DNA from: Corylus avellana
Taxonomy: Eukaryota > Streptophyta > Magnoliopsida > Fagales > Betulaceae
Direction: 5' to 3'
Assembly: GCF_901000735.1 (NCBI RefSeq)
Contig: NC_081548.1
Coordinates: 11,166,744-11,230,743, forward strand
DNA length: 64,000 nt
In this document: positions 10,666-22,509 of the stretch, in pieces
How the letters are laid out: each line of letters starts with the position of its first letter
How positions within the stretch are numbered: the stretch's first letter is position 1
The notes under the pieces: generated by a model
What the model saw: the letters and a program-made list of their open reading frames with translations, nothing else
The model's database searches: none
Told to the model about the DNA's origin: nothing
Translations under genes and position numbers: made by a program

Positions 10666-11985
10666 TGTTGTGCAAATTTATTTAACTTGCAAGCATACGA
10701 ATCAATTGTAGTTAATGGATTGCAAGTGCGAGGTCGAACCTATAGAGAATTGTAATCTTGAAAACAATTTTAAATCTAAATTAATTAAACCCTAATCTAG
10801 TTCCAAATTTTTTGAGAGAATTTAAAGTGATTGAAATCTTATATAGAAGCACTAAGGTTTTGGAATCCGCACTCACAAATTCATAACATAATTTCATGAT
10901 CTATAATATTCCCCAAAGTTTTCACATATAAATCTTAAGTTTGTTTTACTATTGCTTCAAAGAATTAATTAAGAGATCCCAAGTATCCATTCATAACCCA
11001 AATCACAAAAGAAATCCACTATTCGATCAAATCATTAACTGTATCGGTAAATCACAAGAAAACATCAATTGTATCCAGAGAATAAATCACAGGGGAAATC
11101 CAATTTTTAACAAAGAAAACCAAGCAATCAATTGTATTGAATAATCTTATTCATCAAGTGCATCTTTGAATCACAAAAGATATCCAAGAATTATTCAATC
11201 CAATTGATTAGAAGTAAAACAATAGAGCAATTAAACCATTAAATTGGGAAATATTACATACATGAAACAAAGTTGCTAATCATAAGTGAGGCTTCATCTT
11301 CAACTTTAGTTGAAGGTTTAGCCTCTCATGTTATTGAAAGACAAAACAAGATTGGTTGAATTCATAATGTAAAATTGAGTACTTACAAATAAGAATCACA
11401 AAGTTGAGATCCAAAAGCTAGGAAAACCTTAAACTCTCTTCTTTCTCCACTGCAATCTTGAAATTCGTAGCCCCCTCAGCTAATTAGATAATTCCCTATT
11501 TATAGACATAAAACTTAGGGTTTTACAAGTTGAAATCGGAAAAAATTCATCAAAGTTTGTACCCTTTTATTGCTGGACGATTTTGGAATAGTAAACGTCC
11601 GAATTAGGAAAATCCTATTTTACAATGAATTGTTGCATTTTGAGATAGCTTTCCAGTATCGCTTGAATCACCTCAATCCGATATATAAGCGAAAAGTTAT
11701 GGTTAAAATACTGAGACGTGTGCAGAATCTGAATTTGAATCCAATCCGAAATTTTATCCAATATGAACTTTAATCCGATTTAACCATTTCTTGGATTTAG
11801 GTAAACTTAACCGCATCATCTAGGTCTTCTCAAAGTATGTTTTCTTCCGAAAAGTAGTTTTTCTTCAACGACCTACAAAATACTAAAAACACAAAACTAA
11901 CACAGAACATTAGATAATAACACAACTAAAGGATTAACACAAGTAAATTAAGGGGGTCCAAATATGCAATATTTGGCACACATCA
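10666..11985 (-). repeat. 3' LTR of the Athila element
   Basis: Read on the minus strand it starts TGATGTGTGCC and ends GCACAACA. It matches 19437-20814 along its length but lacks short blocks present there (near 10820 and 11062). A TATA box (CTATAAATAGG, minus) lies at about 11497-11508. Confidence 0.93.
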
Positions 11986-13383
11986 AACACCCCCAAACTT
12001 AACTTTTGCTAATCCCTTAGCAAAACAAAATGAAAAATAAAATGAAAACAAAACAAAACAAAACATAAATCCTCTTTCGTGGGAGAAACGATTGCATTTA
12101 GCATATGCAACAAGCCTTTTACACCCCTAGGCATCCGTAATAGACGAGTGAAGTCTCGTGAGGGCTTAACAAGAATGATACCCACAAACATTGTAGCACT
12201 ATGTTGTTAACAAGAAAGAAGTTTCACACAAACCACGGTTCTTATTTATGAGCAAGCTTAAAAAGACAAACACCATCATCACAGTCAAAAGGAAATCCAT
12301 AATCAAATCACTCATAAATGGTCAATTTATACCTCATATGTTCTGAAAGTGTAAAGTGTAATTAGCATACAATCATGAAGCTTTCAGCTTAAACTCAAGG
12401 CAAGTTCCATAAAATTTATAAGAATCCTTAACAAATGAAACAACCAAGGCAAGATATGGATTTTTTTTTTTTTTTTTTTTACAGGCTCTGCAATGTCTAA
12501 CTCCCTTAAGCTTTCTAATTGACCCATGTAACAAGTGTTAGGCCAATGACTCTCAAGCCAGGTGACTTTAGGGCACTAGATGTAAAACATTCCTAAGGGC
12601 TTATTAACTTAAGTAAAAAAGGCTACGAATTCATATTAGCCATATCATAAATCAACACTGAACTTCACACCTTTTGACGCGAACACTCCATGCTTATTGA
12701 GGGAGGAGGTCCCATTACTCAGTGAAAAACTCAACATGATCTTTCTTTTCTTTTTTCTTCTCTTTTTATTTTTTTTAATATATATATCTTGCAAGCCAAT
12801 GGTTATTCATCAATAGGTCATCCAATAAATTTCAAAGAGAATAAACTTAAGCTGAAACATCATACCTCACAGAAAACATGCTAATGTACTCATAAAAATT
12901 TATCTCAAAACAAGTGAAATTTCTTTTACCCAAAAATAAGTCAAAGGACTCAAACTCCTAATAACATTATGATGTGTTCAACCCTTTAAGCAATCCAATG
13001 AAATGAAAACCACAGTCATAGTTTAACTCAAACTTGACAACAACATAGCACAAATTTTTTATTTATTTATTTATTTTATTAAACAAAACAAATAAGCACA
13101 AAAATAAATAGACAAAATGTTTTTCCATACCCCCAAACTTGAATCACACATTGTCCTCAATGTAGGCAGAAATACAATACCAAGAGGTATAAGGAACCAG
13201 AGTGAGCAAAGAGACGACCCCTAAACTTACTCGTGACAACACCCATGCTAAAAACACAAAAATAAAACAAAAATGAACATAAACGAAACAACACAAAAAA
13301 TGACTAAAAATACCAAAGAAAAAGGGATGCCTCCCATAAGCGCTAAGTTTACAGTCTTCAACCAGACTTTTCACCTCTAATGA
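11986..13383 (-). other. Athila 3' noncoding region with polypurine tract
   Basis: The minus strand reads AAGTTTGGGGGTGTT at 11986-12000, immediately before the LTR, which is a good polypurine tract. A second CCCCCAAACTTG block lies at 13132-13142. The rest is AT-rich with homopolymers (poly-T at 12461-12480) and no supported ORF. Athila elements often carry an env-like gene here; none can be seen. Confidence 0.7.
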
Positions 13384-14637
13384 TTAAGTAGATGATGTAG
13401 GATCTTCCAAGGGCAATTCCTCACTCTCTAAAATTTCCAGTTCCAAGAACGGCTTCAATCGCTGACCATTGACCTTGAGAGTACTTCCATTCTTAGGATC
13501 CTCGATTTCGATGGCTCCATGATTAGAAACTGCACGCATTATGAATGGTCCAGTCCATCGGGATTTGAGCTTTCCAGGAAACAAATGCAGACGTGAGTTG
13601 TAAAGGAGGACTTTCTGACCAACTTCAAACGATCTTCTCAAAATGTTTTGGTCATGGATCTTCTTCATCTGATCTTTGTATAGCTTGGCACAGTTGTAGG
13701 CATCATTCCTCAATTCTTCTATTTCACCTAGTTGTAGCTTCCTTTGCTCACCAACCTTGGTGAGGTTGAAATTTAGTTGCTTTATAGCCTAATAAGCCCG
13801 GTGCTCCAATTCCACAGGAAGGTGACAAGCCTTGCCATACACGAGTCGGTAGGGAGACATGCCAATTGGAGTTTTGAATGCAGTTCGGTATGCCCACAGA
13901 GCATCATTGAGTCGAAGAAACCAGTCCTTCCTTGTCGGGTTCACCGTCTTTTCTAACATCCTCTTGATTTCTCTGTTGGATATCTCAACTTACCCACTTG
14001 CCTGAGGATGGTAGGGAGTTGCAACTTTATGAGTAATGCCATACTTCTTCATGAGTTGCTCAAAATATCGGTTGCAAAAATGCTTCCCCCCATCACTGAT
14101 GATGGCATGTGGTGTCCCAAAACGTGCGAACACATTTTCCTTCAAAAATTGCAACACGATTATGTGATCATTAGTCTTGCATGCAATGGCCTCCACCCAC
14201 TTGGAAACATAATCCACTGCCACAAGGATGAAAAGATACCCATAAGAATTAGGGAAGGGCCCCATGAAATCGATGCCCCGAACATCAAACAGCTCCACAA
14301 TAAAGATTGGGTTTAGCGGCATCATATTCCTTCTTCCAATGCGCCCCAACTTCTGGCATCTATCACAGGCTGAACAGTAGGCATGGGCATCACGAAAAAT
14401 AGAGGTCAAATAGAATCCACTTTGAAGAATCTTCGTCGCGGTCTTTTTAGAACTGAAGTGGCCTCCACATGCATGATCATGGCAAAAAGATAGGACATTT
14501 TGCTGGTCATTTTCAGGAATGCATCTCCTTATAATCTGATCTGGGCAGTATTTGAACAGGTAAGGATCATCCCAAAAGAAGTACTTCGCCCCAGCCAAGA
14601 ATTTTGATCTGTCTTGCCTGGTCCAATGTGATGGCAT
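13384..14637 (-). pseudogene. Athila integrase
   Basis: The N-terminal zinc-binding region is present (HDHACGGHF, then CSACDRC). The catalytic core follows: GIDFMGPF, then IISDGGKHF, and after a stop (Gln to TAA near 13993) [10 protein letters not shown] carrying the final Glu. The C-terminus LKSRWTGPFIMR and VNGQRLKPFLE ends at 13384. A second stop (Trp to TAG near 13790) also interrupts it. The DDE residues themselves are retained. The protein would integrate cDNA; two or more stops make it nonfunctional. Confidence 0.9.
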
Positions 14638-16386
14638 CTAGGCAGTAACAAGGTAGTTCATTATGTCTACGAACCATTGTGTAGGAGTTTGAGAGATGTG
14701 CATAAGTTGTTCATTAGGGAATGTCTCAGCAATCGGCACAGCATTTTCATTGAAGTCCACAACCAGCCTGGATAAATGGTCAACTACCACATTCTCAAAA
14801 CCTTTCTTGTCCTGAATTTCAATATCAAACTCTTGTAGCAACAGAATCCACCGGATGAGACGAGATTTAGCATCTTTCTTTGACAATAGATATTTCAGCG
14901 CAGCATGATCCGAGTAGACTAAGACTTTAGACCCTAGCAAGTAAGATCTAAACTTATCCAGAGCAAACACTACAGCTAACAACTCCTTTTCAGTAGTGGA
15001 GTAGTTGAGTTGTGCATCATTCAGAGTCTTGTTGGCATAGTATATGACATGCATAATCTTCTCTACTCGCTGACCCAAAACGGCTCCCACAGCATAATCG
15101 GAGGCATCGCACATTATCTCAAACGGAACCCCCCAATTAGGTGGCTGAATGATTGGTGTAGAAGTTAAGGTCATTTTTAGAATCTCAAAGGCTGTCTGGC
15201 ACTTGTCATTGAAATCAAAAGGAACATCTTTGGCCAGTATATTACATAGAGGTCTTGCTATCTTACTAAAGTCCTTGATGAATCTTCTATAGAACCCAGC
15301 ATGTCCCAGAAATGACCGAATCTCCTTAACTGTCCGCTGGGGCAAAAGTTTAGAGATCAGATCAACCTTAGCTCTGTCAACCTCGATACCTTTGTGGGAA
15401 ATTACATGCCCCAAAACAATTCCTTGTTTTACCATGAAGTGGCATTTTTCCCAATTCGGAACCAGATTCTTTTCCTTACACCATACCAGCACCAATGTGA
15501 GATGATGTAGACACTCCTCAAATGATGAACCGAAGACTGATAAGTCATCCATGAAGATCTCCAGGTGACGTTCAACCATATCTGAAAAGATGCTGATCAT
15601 GCACCGCTAAAAAGTGGCGAGTGCATTACACAATCCAAACGGCATACGGCGATAGGCAAATGTACCGAAAGGACAAGTGAAAGTAGTCTTTTCTTGATCT
15701 TCGGGGTCCAATGGAATTTGGTTGTAGCCGGAGTAGCCATCAAGGAAACAGTAGTACTCATGGCCAGCCAATCTCTCCAACATCTGATTGATGAACGGTA
15801 GAGGAAAATGGTCTTTTCTTGTCACGACATTTAACTTCCTGTAGTCAATGCATAATCTCCACCCTGACTGCACACGAGTGGGGACCAACTCATTTTCCTT
15901 GTTCTTGATGACTGTAATCTCTGCCTTCTTTAGCACCATATGAATGGGACTCGCTCATTTGCTATCAGAGATTGGGTATATGATTCCTGCATCCAGAAGT
16001 TTAATTACCTCCGCTCGAACTACCTCTTGCATGGCCAGATTCAACCGTCTCTGTGGCTCGCGAGAAGTTTTAACATTTTCTTCCAGATGAATCTTATGCA
16101 TCACTACTGCAGGGCTGATTCCTTTGATATCTTCTATTGACCACCCGATTGCTTCTTTATACTCTCTCAAAACTTCTAGCAGCTTATGTTCCTGATCACT
16201 ATCTGGGTCTGCAGCAATGATCACTGGCAGAGATTCTATAGGATCCAGATACTTGTACTTTAGGGTGTTTGGTAGAGATTTCAACTCCCGCTTGACAGGC
16301 TCAGTTGCTAATGAAGATGGATCAGGGGATGATGTCAAAGTAATTTCTGCAATCTCCGTCTCTATCTCAGGAGTTGAGTCTAACAA
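14638..16386 (-). pseudogene. Athila reverse transcriptase and RNase H
   Basis: The 5' part (15955-16386) holds the pre-RT segment ending MQEVVRAEVIKLLDAGIIYP. RT follows in 15607-15939 (WRLCIDYRKLN, FLDGYSGYNQI, MPFGLCNA) and continues after a TAG stop (15608-15610, Gln codon) at 15600 with the intact catalytic box FMDD. RNase H shows [24 protein letters not shown] and [11 protein letters not shown]. The end of this segment reads VVDHLSRL. Apart from the stops and the frame break near 15940, the active-site residues are conserved, so this copy decayed mainly by nonsense changes. Confidence 0.92.
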
Positions 16387-16389
16387 GGC

Positions 16390-17175
16390 GTCAGCTTATT
16401 CCAATAGATTGTCCAGTTCCATGTCACTTCCCAGTGTAATCAGGCATTCTCCTAGGGGGTCTTCAATATCTGGTTCATTGACAGTTTTCTCTACTATCTC
16501 CTCAATTAAGCATGTGCTTCTGACCTCCTCATACTCAAATGGCTACCTGCTAATATCAAAGATGTCCAACTCCACTGTCATGTTTCCAAATGATATCTTC
16601 AAGACTCCAGTTCTACAGTTGATTAGGGCATTAGCCATAGCGAAAAAGGGACACTCGAATATGATTGGAACTTGAATTTATGCATTTTTCGTCTCTGTAT
16701 CTAAGACGATGAAGTCCACAAGGTAGTAGAACTTATCAACTTTGATCAGCACGTCTTCAATAATTCCCCTTGGAACCTTCATAGATCTGTCGGCCAACTG
16801 AAGTGTAATTGAAGTGGATTTCAACTCTCCCAATCCCAGCTAAACATATACTGAATATGGCAGTAGATTTACACTAGCCCCCAAATCCAACAGAGCTTTT
16901 TCAACTCGATTGTCACCAATCTTGCAAGCAATGGTAGGACATCCAGGGTCCTTATACTTTACAAGCATCTTGTATTGCAAGATAGAGCTGACCTACTCAG
17001 TCGGGAAAGCTTTCTTGGGGACATTCGTCTTTCTCTTGAAAGTGACCAAATCCTTCAGAAATTTGGCATAAGAAGGCACTTGCTGGATGGCATCTAGGAA
17101 TGGAATGTTTATCTGCACTTGCTTGAACACTTCCAAAATATCATCGAAGTTCGAGCTCTTCTTTGGCGCTATCAA
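16390..17175 (-). pseudogene. Athila protease region
   Basis: The minus strand reads ALLDLGASVNLLPYS; DLGAS lies at 16872-16886, the Athila form of the aspartic protease active site. It is followed by LGLGELKSTSITLQLADRS, VPRGIIEDVLIKVDKF and FIVLDTE. A stop follows SVYV at about 16840. Upstream, FDDILEVFKQVQINIPFLDA (16993-17175) is the usual gag-protease linker of this lineage. Confidence 0.75.
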
Positions 17176-19059
17176 TCTTTATGGATACGGAGCTTTGGGT
17201 ATATACTTTTTGGAAGGGCCCTTAGCAATCGGAATGGTAATGTCTAGTCCTGTGTCTTCCGCAAGCTTGCCCTGGTTTTCCTTCTCTTCTGCAACCTCAA
17301 TGGCCTCTTCAGGCATGACCACTTGATTATCCACTTGTTTGCCTGACCTCAAAGTGGTGATGGCTTGTACATGATCCTGACCATGCGTAGAGGCGGAGGA
17401 ACTTCCAATCACAAATTGCCCTTTTTGGGTTAGGCACAGGTTGACTAGGGAACTTCCTTCTTTCTCTTTCCCTCACTTGATTTGCTATATGGCCAACTTG
17501 TCCTTCTACCTTGATCATGGCCTGGTTAAGTTCTTGTATGTCTCTGCTATTAGCCATGTTGGAATTCCTCAGCTCCTGTATGGCTTGATTGGTGAAACCT
17601 TTTAGCTCTTGTATAGCTTGGGAGCTGGAATTCTTGAGCTCTTATATAGCTTGGGAGTTGGACTGGTCGACTTTTTCTATTAATGTTTTCATCATGTCTT
17701 CCAGTGATGATTGTGGTGCGGGATGTGGCACTTGAGTGGTGGACTAATAAACAGGCGGTTGAACTTGGTGAGATGGCCGGTACTGATTCTGAGTTTGAGT
17801 GGAGGTACCTCCTTGGTTCAATGGTTGATTTTGCTTCCAAGAGAAATTGGGGTGATTTCACCACCCTGGATTGTAAGTTTCAGAAAACGGTCCAATTGTG
17901 GGTTTTCTATACTCATTGAAGGCATTGACTTGCTCAGTTTGGTACTCTGTAGACAAAGTTGGGCAGTTTTGAGTGAAGTGCGTTTGACTATCACATAACC
18001 CGCATGCATCAACTTGGTAAGTATATGCAGCATTCACTAATTTGTTTAAGACCATAGTATCAAACTGACGCTTGAGAGCTTTGAATTTCTCCCTTAATTC
18101 GGCATCGTTCTTCACCTCATAGATGCCTGCTGTCTTGGGAGCGGGTTGTTGTCTGTCCCAACTGTCTAGAAAATCCCATTGTTGTGCTCGTTCAGCCATT
18201 TCGTCCAAAGTTGTATAGGCTTCATCCCCAGTAAGACTTAAGAATTCTCTACGGTTTATAGTCTCAAGCGAGTTTCGCTCACTTGGTGTTAGTCCCCTCT
18301 AGAAAATTTGAACAAGCACCTCATTCTCAAACCCGTGGGGTGGGCATTTTATAGTAAGCTCTTTAAACTTCTCCCAACTATCGGTGAATCTTTCCCCTTC
18401 TTTTTGTCTGAAATTTGTGATCTGTAGACGGAGGGCATTGATTTTGGAAATTGGGAAGAACTTGTGGTAAAACTTGCTTTGCAGCATATCCCAAGAGGTG
18501 ATAGATCCAGGTCTATTGTTTTTTTTTTTTTTGATAAAAGAGGCTCCTATATTAATCAATCAATAACAAATGAGTACAATACTGGTATAGCCATCCATCC
18601 AGGTCTATTGTTGAGTAGCTAGGATTTCGCCCTATCATGTAGGGACAGAGGGAATAACCGAAGACGCACCGCTTCTACTGGGGCATTCTGCGTATTAACA
18701 ATATCGCATATTTCCAAAAAAATCCTCACATGAACATATGGATCCTCATTCTCTAATCCTCTAAACGCAGGAAGGTGACTTATTGTACTCAGCTTCAGCT
18801 CAAAGCGAGTAGCTGGCAACACTATACACGACGGTGTGTTGGTAATCTTGGGTACGAACAGCTCCCTAAGGGATCTAGGTTGATTTCGTTCTCCCATCTT
18901 AATAGACTTTTCCGAATCAAACTCAAAACTTTGAGAATTTGTGGGTGAGTTTGGTGGCTGTCTTAGATTCTCTCTCATCGTTCTTTCAATTTCAGGATCA
19001 AAAGTGTTTAACTCCAGATTTAAAGATCTACGTCCGAACATGCAAATAGGAACTAGCAA
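17176..19059 (-). pseudogene. Athila gag (broken by frameshifts and a LINE tail)
   Basis: The capsid-like part begins at 19059, with FELKLSTISHLPAFRGLENEDPYVHV shared by Athila gags. It continues after the insertion at 18521-18596 (MLQSKFYHKFFP, FKELTIKCPPHGFENEVLVQIF). Further on a perfect CX2CX4HX4C zinc knuckle (CGLCDSQTHFTQNC) lies in 17858-18208, followed by a Pro/Gln-rich low-complexity stretch to about 17180. Several frames are needed, so it is not translatable. Confidence 0.85.
18521..18596 (-). mobile_element. 76-bp 5'-truncated LINE tail
   Basis: ATCCAGGTCTATTGTT at 18505-18520 is repeated at 18597-18612. Between the copies is a poly(T) run followed by about 62 bases; read on the minus strand this is the last bases of a retroposon and its poly(A) tail. 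The 16-bp duplication and tail show target-primed insertion, most likely of an L1-type LINE. It interrupts the Athila gag. Confidence 0.85.
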
Positions 19060-19412
19060 ACTAACAAACTAAAACTAAAATGAATTGATCTAAATTAAAT
19101 TATATTAAACTAACTAAACACAATTGCAAGCAGAAATTAATTTGAACAGAAACTAAAAACTCACGAAAAAGGACCAAAAGATTTTGGCTAAAATCTACTT
19201 AACTGTTGTTGTTATTGTCTTGGCCACAAGTGCGCTCAATCGTAGCAGGGCTGTAACACAAAAACAAAACAAAACAAAACAAAAAAATCTTTTTTTTTTT
19301 ATTAGTAATAAGAATAAAACAAAACAAATTGCAGAAAAAATAAAATCCTAATTATAACTAGTAGAAGAATAAAACTAATCTAGAAATAAATTGGTTTCAA
19401 AAAATAAACAAT

Positions 19413-19430
19413 TCTCTGGCAATGACGCCA
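19413..19430 (-). promoter_or_regulatory. Primer-binding site of the Athila element
   Basis: The minus strand reads TGGCGTCATTGCCAGAGA six bases inside the 5' LTR. This is close to the 18-base complement of the plant tRNA-Asp 3' end that Athila elements use. Differences are consistent with decay. Confidence 0.75.
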
Positions 19431-19436
19431 AAAACT

Positions 19437-20814
19437 TGTTGTGCAAATTTATTTAACTGGCAAGTGCACGAATCAATTGTAGTTAATGGATTACAAGTCC
19501 GAGGTCGAACCCACAGGGAATTGTAATCTTGAAAACAATTTTAAATCTAAATTAATTAAACCCTAATCTAGTTCCAAATTTTTTGAGCGAATTTTTTGTT
19601 TTAATGAAAACGTAAAAACATAAACAATTTAAAGTAATTGAAATCTTATGACGAAGCACTAAGGTTTCGGAATCCGCACTCACAAATTCATAACAACATA
19701 ATTTCATGATCTATAATATTCCCCAAAGTTCTTATATATGAATCTTAAGTTTGTTTTACTATTGCTTCAAAGAATTAATCAAAAGATCTCATGTATCCAT
19801 TCATAACCCAAATCACAAAAGAAATATAATATTCGATCAAATCATTAACTGTATCCGTAAATCACAAGAAAACATCCAATCTTTATCAAAACATCAATTG
19901 TATCCAGAGAATAAATCACAAGGAAAATGCAATTTTTAACAAAGAAAACCAAGCAATCAATTGTATTGAATAATCTTAAATAATCAAGTGTATCCTTGAA
20001 TCACAAAAGATATCCAAGAATTATTCAATCCAATTGATTAGAAGTAAAACAAGAAAGCAATTAAACCATTAAATTGGGAAATATTACATACATCAAACAA
20101 AGTTGCTAATCATAAGTGAGGCTTCATCTTCAACCTTAGTTGAAGATTTAGCCTCTCACGTTATTGAAAGACAAAACAAGATTGATTGAATTCATAATGT
20201 AAAATTGAGTACTTACAAATAAGAATCACAAAGTTGAGATCCAAAAGCTAGGAAAACCTTAAACTCTCTTCTTTCTCCTCTGCAATCTTGAAATTCGTAG
20301 CCCCCTCAACTAATCTGATAATTCCCTATTTATAGACCTAAAACTTAGGGTTTTAAAAGTTGAAATCGGATAAAATTCGTCCAAGTTTGTATCCTTTTAT
20401 TGTAAGATGATTTTGGAATAGTAAACATCCGAATTAGGAAAATCATAATTCACAATGAGTTGTAGTAGTTTGAGATAGCTTTCCAATGCCGCTTGAATCA
20501 CCTCAATCCGATATATGAGCGAAAATTTATGGTCAAAATACTGAGACATGTGCATAATCTGAATTTGAATCTAATCCGAAATTTTATCCAATCTAAACTT
20601 TAATCCGATTTAACCATTTCTTGGATTTAGTTAAACTTAACCACATCATCTAGGTTTTCTCAAAGTATGTTTTCTTCCGAAAAGTAGTTTTTATTCAACG
20701 ACCTACAAAATACTAAAAACACAAAATTAACACAGAACATTAGATAATAACACAGCTAAAGGATTAACACAAGTAAATTAAGGGGTCCAAATAAGCAATA
20801 TTTGGCACACATCG
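19437..20814 (-). repeat. 5' LTR of the Athila element
   Basis: Near-identical partner of 10666-11985, with the same TATA box (minus, about 20327-20338). The terminal base at 20814 is changed from the expected LTR end (CATCG instead of CATCA), so the boundary was set by comparison with the other LTR. Confidence 0.93.
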
Positions 20815-22480
20815 CTCACTTTTCCTGATTCTCCTCCCCCGGTGAATCCTCCAATTATGGTGCGGATTTTTGGGAGGTTAGCTTGATGTTGGGGCTCACG
20901 GGTTGGGCGCGCTGGCCTTCCTCAGTGCTCTTCTCGTCTTATTCTTTCTTCCAGAGGATACCTATCCTGGTTCCGACAGTTAGAGCTCCTACTTCGATGC
21001 CGTTCTTGCGGATGTTGATTCCTATGAGGATGATACTATATTTCTCGGACGTAGTTCTCCCGAGGTGGGGCCGCTCTCTGTTGCTCTCCCAAGAATCGCA
21101 CAAGTTTACCATTTTGGATAAACTTTTCAATGAGGTGCCGCAAGGCGATGCAACCCTCTGTGTAGTGCCCGTTAACCTCGTGGAACTCGCAATATCGCCC
21201 GTTAACCTCGTGGAACTCGCAATATCGATCTGAGGTATGATTCTGCGGGGCCCCGGGAGGTCTTCGGTATTCCGGATCCTTTTTAATTTCCATCAGGACC
21301 TTGGAAATGTTGGCGTTGAGTGAAGTGAAGTTATGATTTTCTAAACTTCTTCTTGAAATGCTTTGGGGCATCGAACCCCGGTAGATCTTTCCTCTTCTTT
21401 TCCTCCAGCTTCTTAGGAGTCTTCCGGGCTGATCTCATTGCCTTCAAGGTCTCTTCTTCATTAATAAACTCCTCTACTTTGTCCAGTAGCTCCTGGAGGG
21501 TGTTTGGTTGCTTTCTCGCAATCTTCCTTGCCACGGGCTAGTCGGGCAAGATTCTGTTATAGACGGCAGAGAAGATTACACCGTCCGTAGAATCTTCCAC
21601 GTTCAGTTTTTCGGTGTTAAACCGAATCATAAATTGCTTAAGCTCTCCCCTTCTCGTTGGTGGAGCGTCAATACGTACCCGGATGGTTTCTTCCTTTCTC
21701 TAGAACCCAGAAAATGGGTGAGAAAAATCCGAGCTAGGTCCTCGAAGTTAGCCACGGAATTGGGGGCCAAACTTCGGAACCATTCCCTGGCGTTTCCCGA
21801 GAGTGTAGTCGGTAAGGCTCTGCATGCTATCTCATTGGGAATGGCATGCAGCGTTAGATGCATCCGATAGTTCTCCAGATGCTCGGTTGGATTTCCAACT
21901 CCACTGTAGCTCAGAATTTGCGGTGTTTTGAATTTGTGGGGGAGTGGATGATCGATCACCTACTTGGTGAAGGGTGTCTCCGTTCCAGCGAAGAGCTTGC
22001 TCACCACTGCAGTCTTGTACTTTTCTTTCTTCTCCATGGCTTCCATCTTAGTTTTAAGCACTACCAATGCTTTGTCTACCTCCCCTTGCGGAGCCATGAT
22101 TGGTAGCTGTTTCGCCATTTTGCGGGAGTTTTCACCTTTGCGAGTATGGCTGCATGGGGGAGGACGACTCTCGCCTTTGTGGCTATGATTGTCAGAGTGG
22201 AGGTTCTGGTCATCAAAGTGATGATCATGGTTTCTTAGTCCATTTAACTATTCAGCCTGATTGACTTGGGATAGAGATGGAAATTGGAGCCACAGCTCCT
22301 CATTCTGCTAGATCAGGAGCGCCATTTGTGCTTCTAGTGAAGCAATGCGCTCTTTGTCGCCGGCATTCTGATGTGCCGGTGGGGGCCTTTGATTATCTTG
22401 CGCCAGTGGTTCTTCGGTGAGAGGTCGGCTTCTTGACCATGTATTTACCATTGCTGGGGATATTTGTTTTTGTAAGAACG
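20815..22480 (-). pseudogene. Tat gag
   Basis: The minus strand shows the retrotransposon gag domain in 21627-21959: PLPHKFKTPQILSYSGVGNP, then ACRALPTTLSGNAREWFRSL and FLTHFLGSRERKKPSG. It continues in 21331-21534 (NTLQELLDKVEEFINEEE) and 21036-21371, where a Cys/His motif region reads YCEFHEVNGHYTEGCIALRHL. A 30-bp tandem duplication at 21168-21227 repeats RYCEFHEVNG in frame. Frameshifts separate the blocks. Gag would form the virus-like particle. The 3' side is cut off from protease by the Athila insertion. Confidence 0.88.
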
Positions 22481-22487
22481 AACAGTT

Positions 22488-22506
22488 GTTCCCACAGACG
22501 GCGCCA
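22488..22506 (-). promoter_or_regulatory. Primer-binding site of the Tat element
   Basis: The minus strand reads TGGCGCCGTCTGTGGGAAC, three bases from the 5' LTR. Its TGGCGCC start and position are those of a tRNA primer site. The tRNA species was not identified with certainty. A decayed form of the same string occurs beside the LTR at 43842. Confidence 0.75.
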
Positions 22507-22509
22507 AAC

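Larger units (their letters stand above)
10666..20814 (-). mobile_element. Athila-lineage Ty3/gypsy LTR retrotransposon, nested
   Basis: It has two LTRs of about 1.3-1.4 kb (10666-11985 and 19437-20814), a primer-binding site resembling the 3' end of tRNA-Asp next to the right LTR, and a polypurine tract next to the left LTR. On the minus strand the order is gag, protease, RT, RNase H, integrase. The RT box FMDDLSVFG, followed by [13 protein letters not shown], is typical of Athila. Flanks are CTCGT (10661-10665) and CTCAC (20815-20819), a target duplication with two mismatches. It sits inside the Tat element. All genes carry stops. No env-like ORF is evident in 12000-13380. Confidence 0.93.

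Noticed and set aside
12000..13380. Env-like ORF expected in an Athila element
   Set aside because: No open frame, membrane helix pattern or fusion-like motif could be found; the region is AT-rich noncoding.
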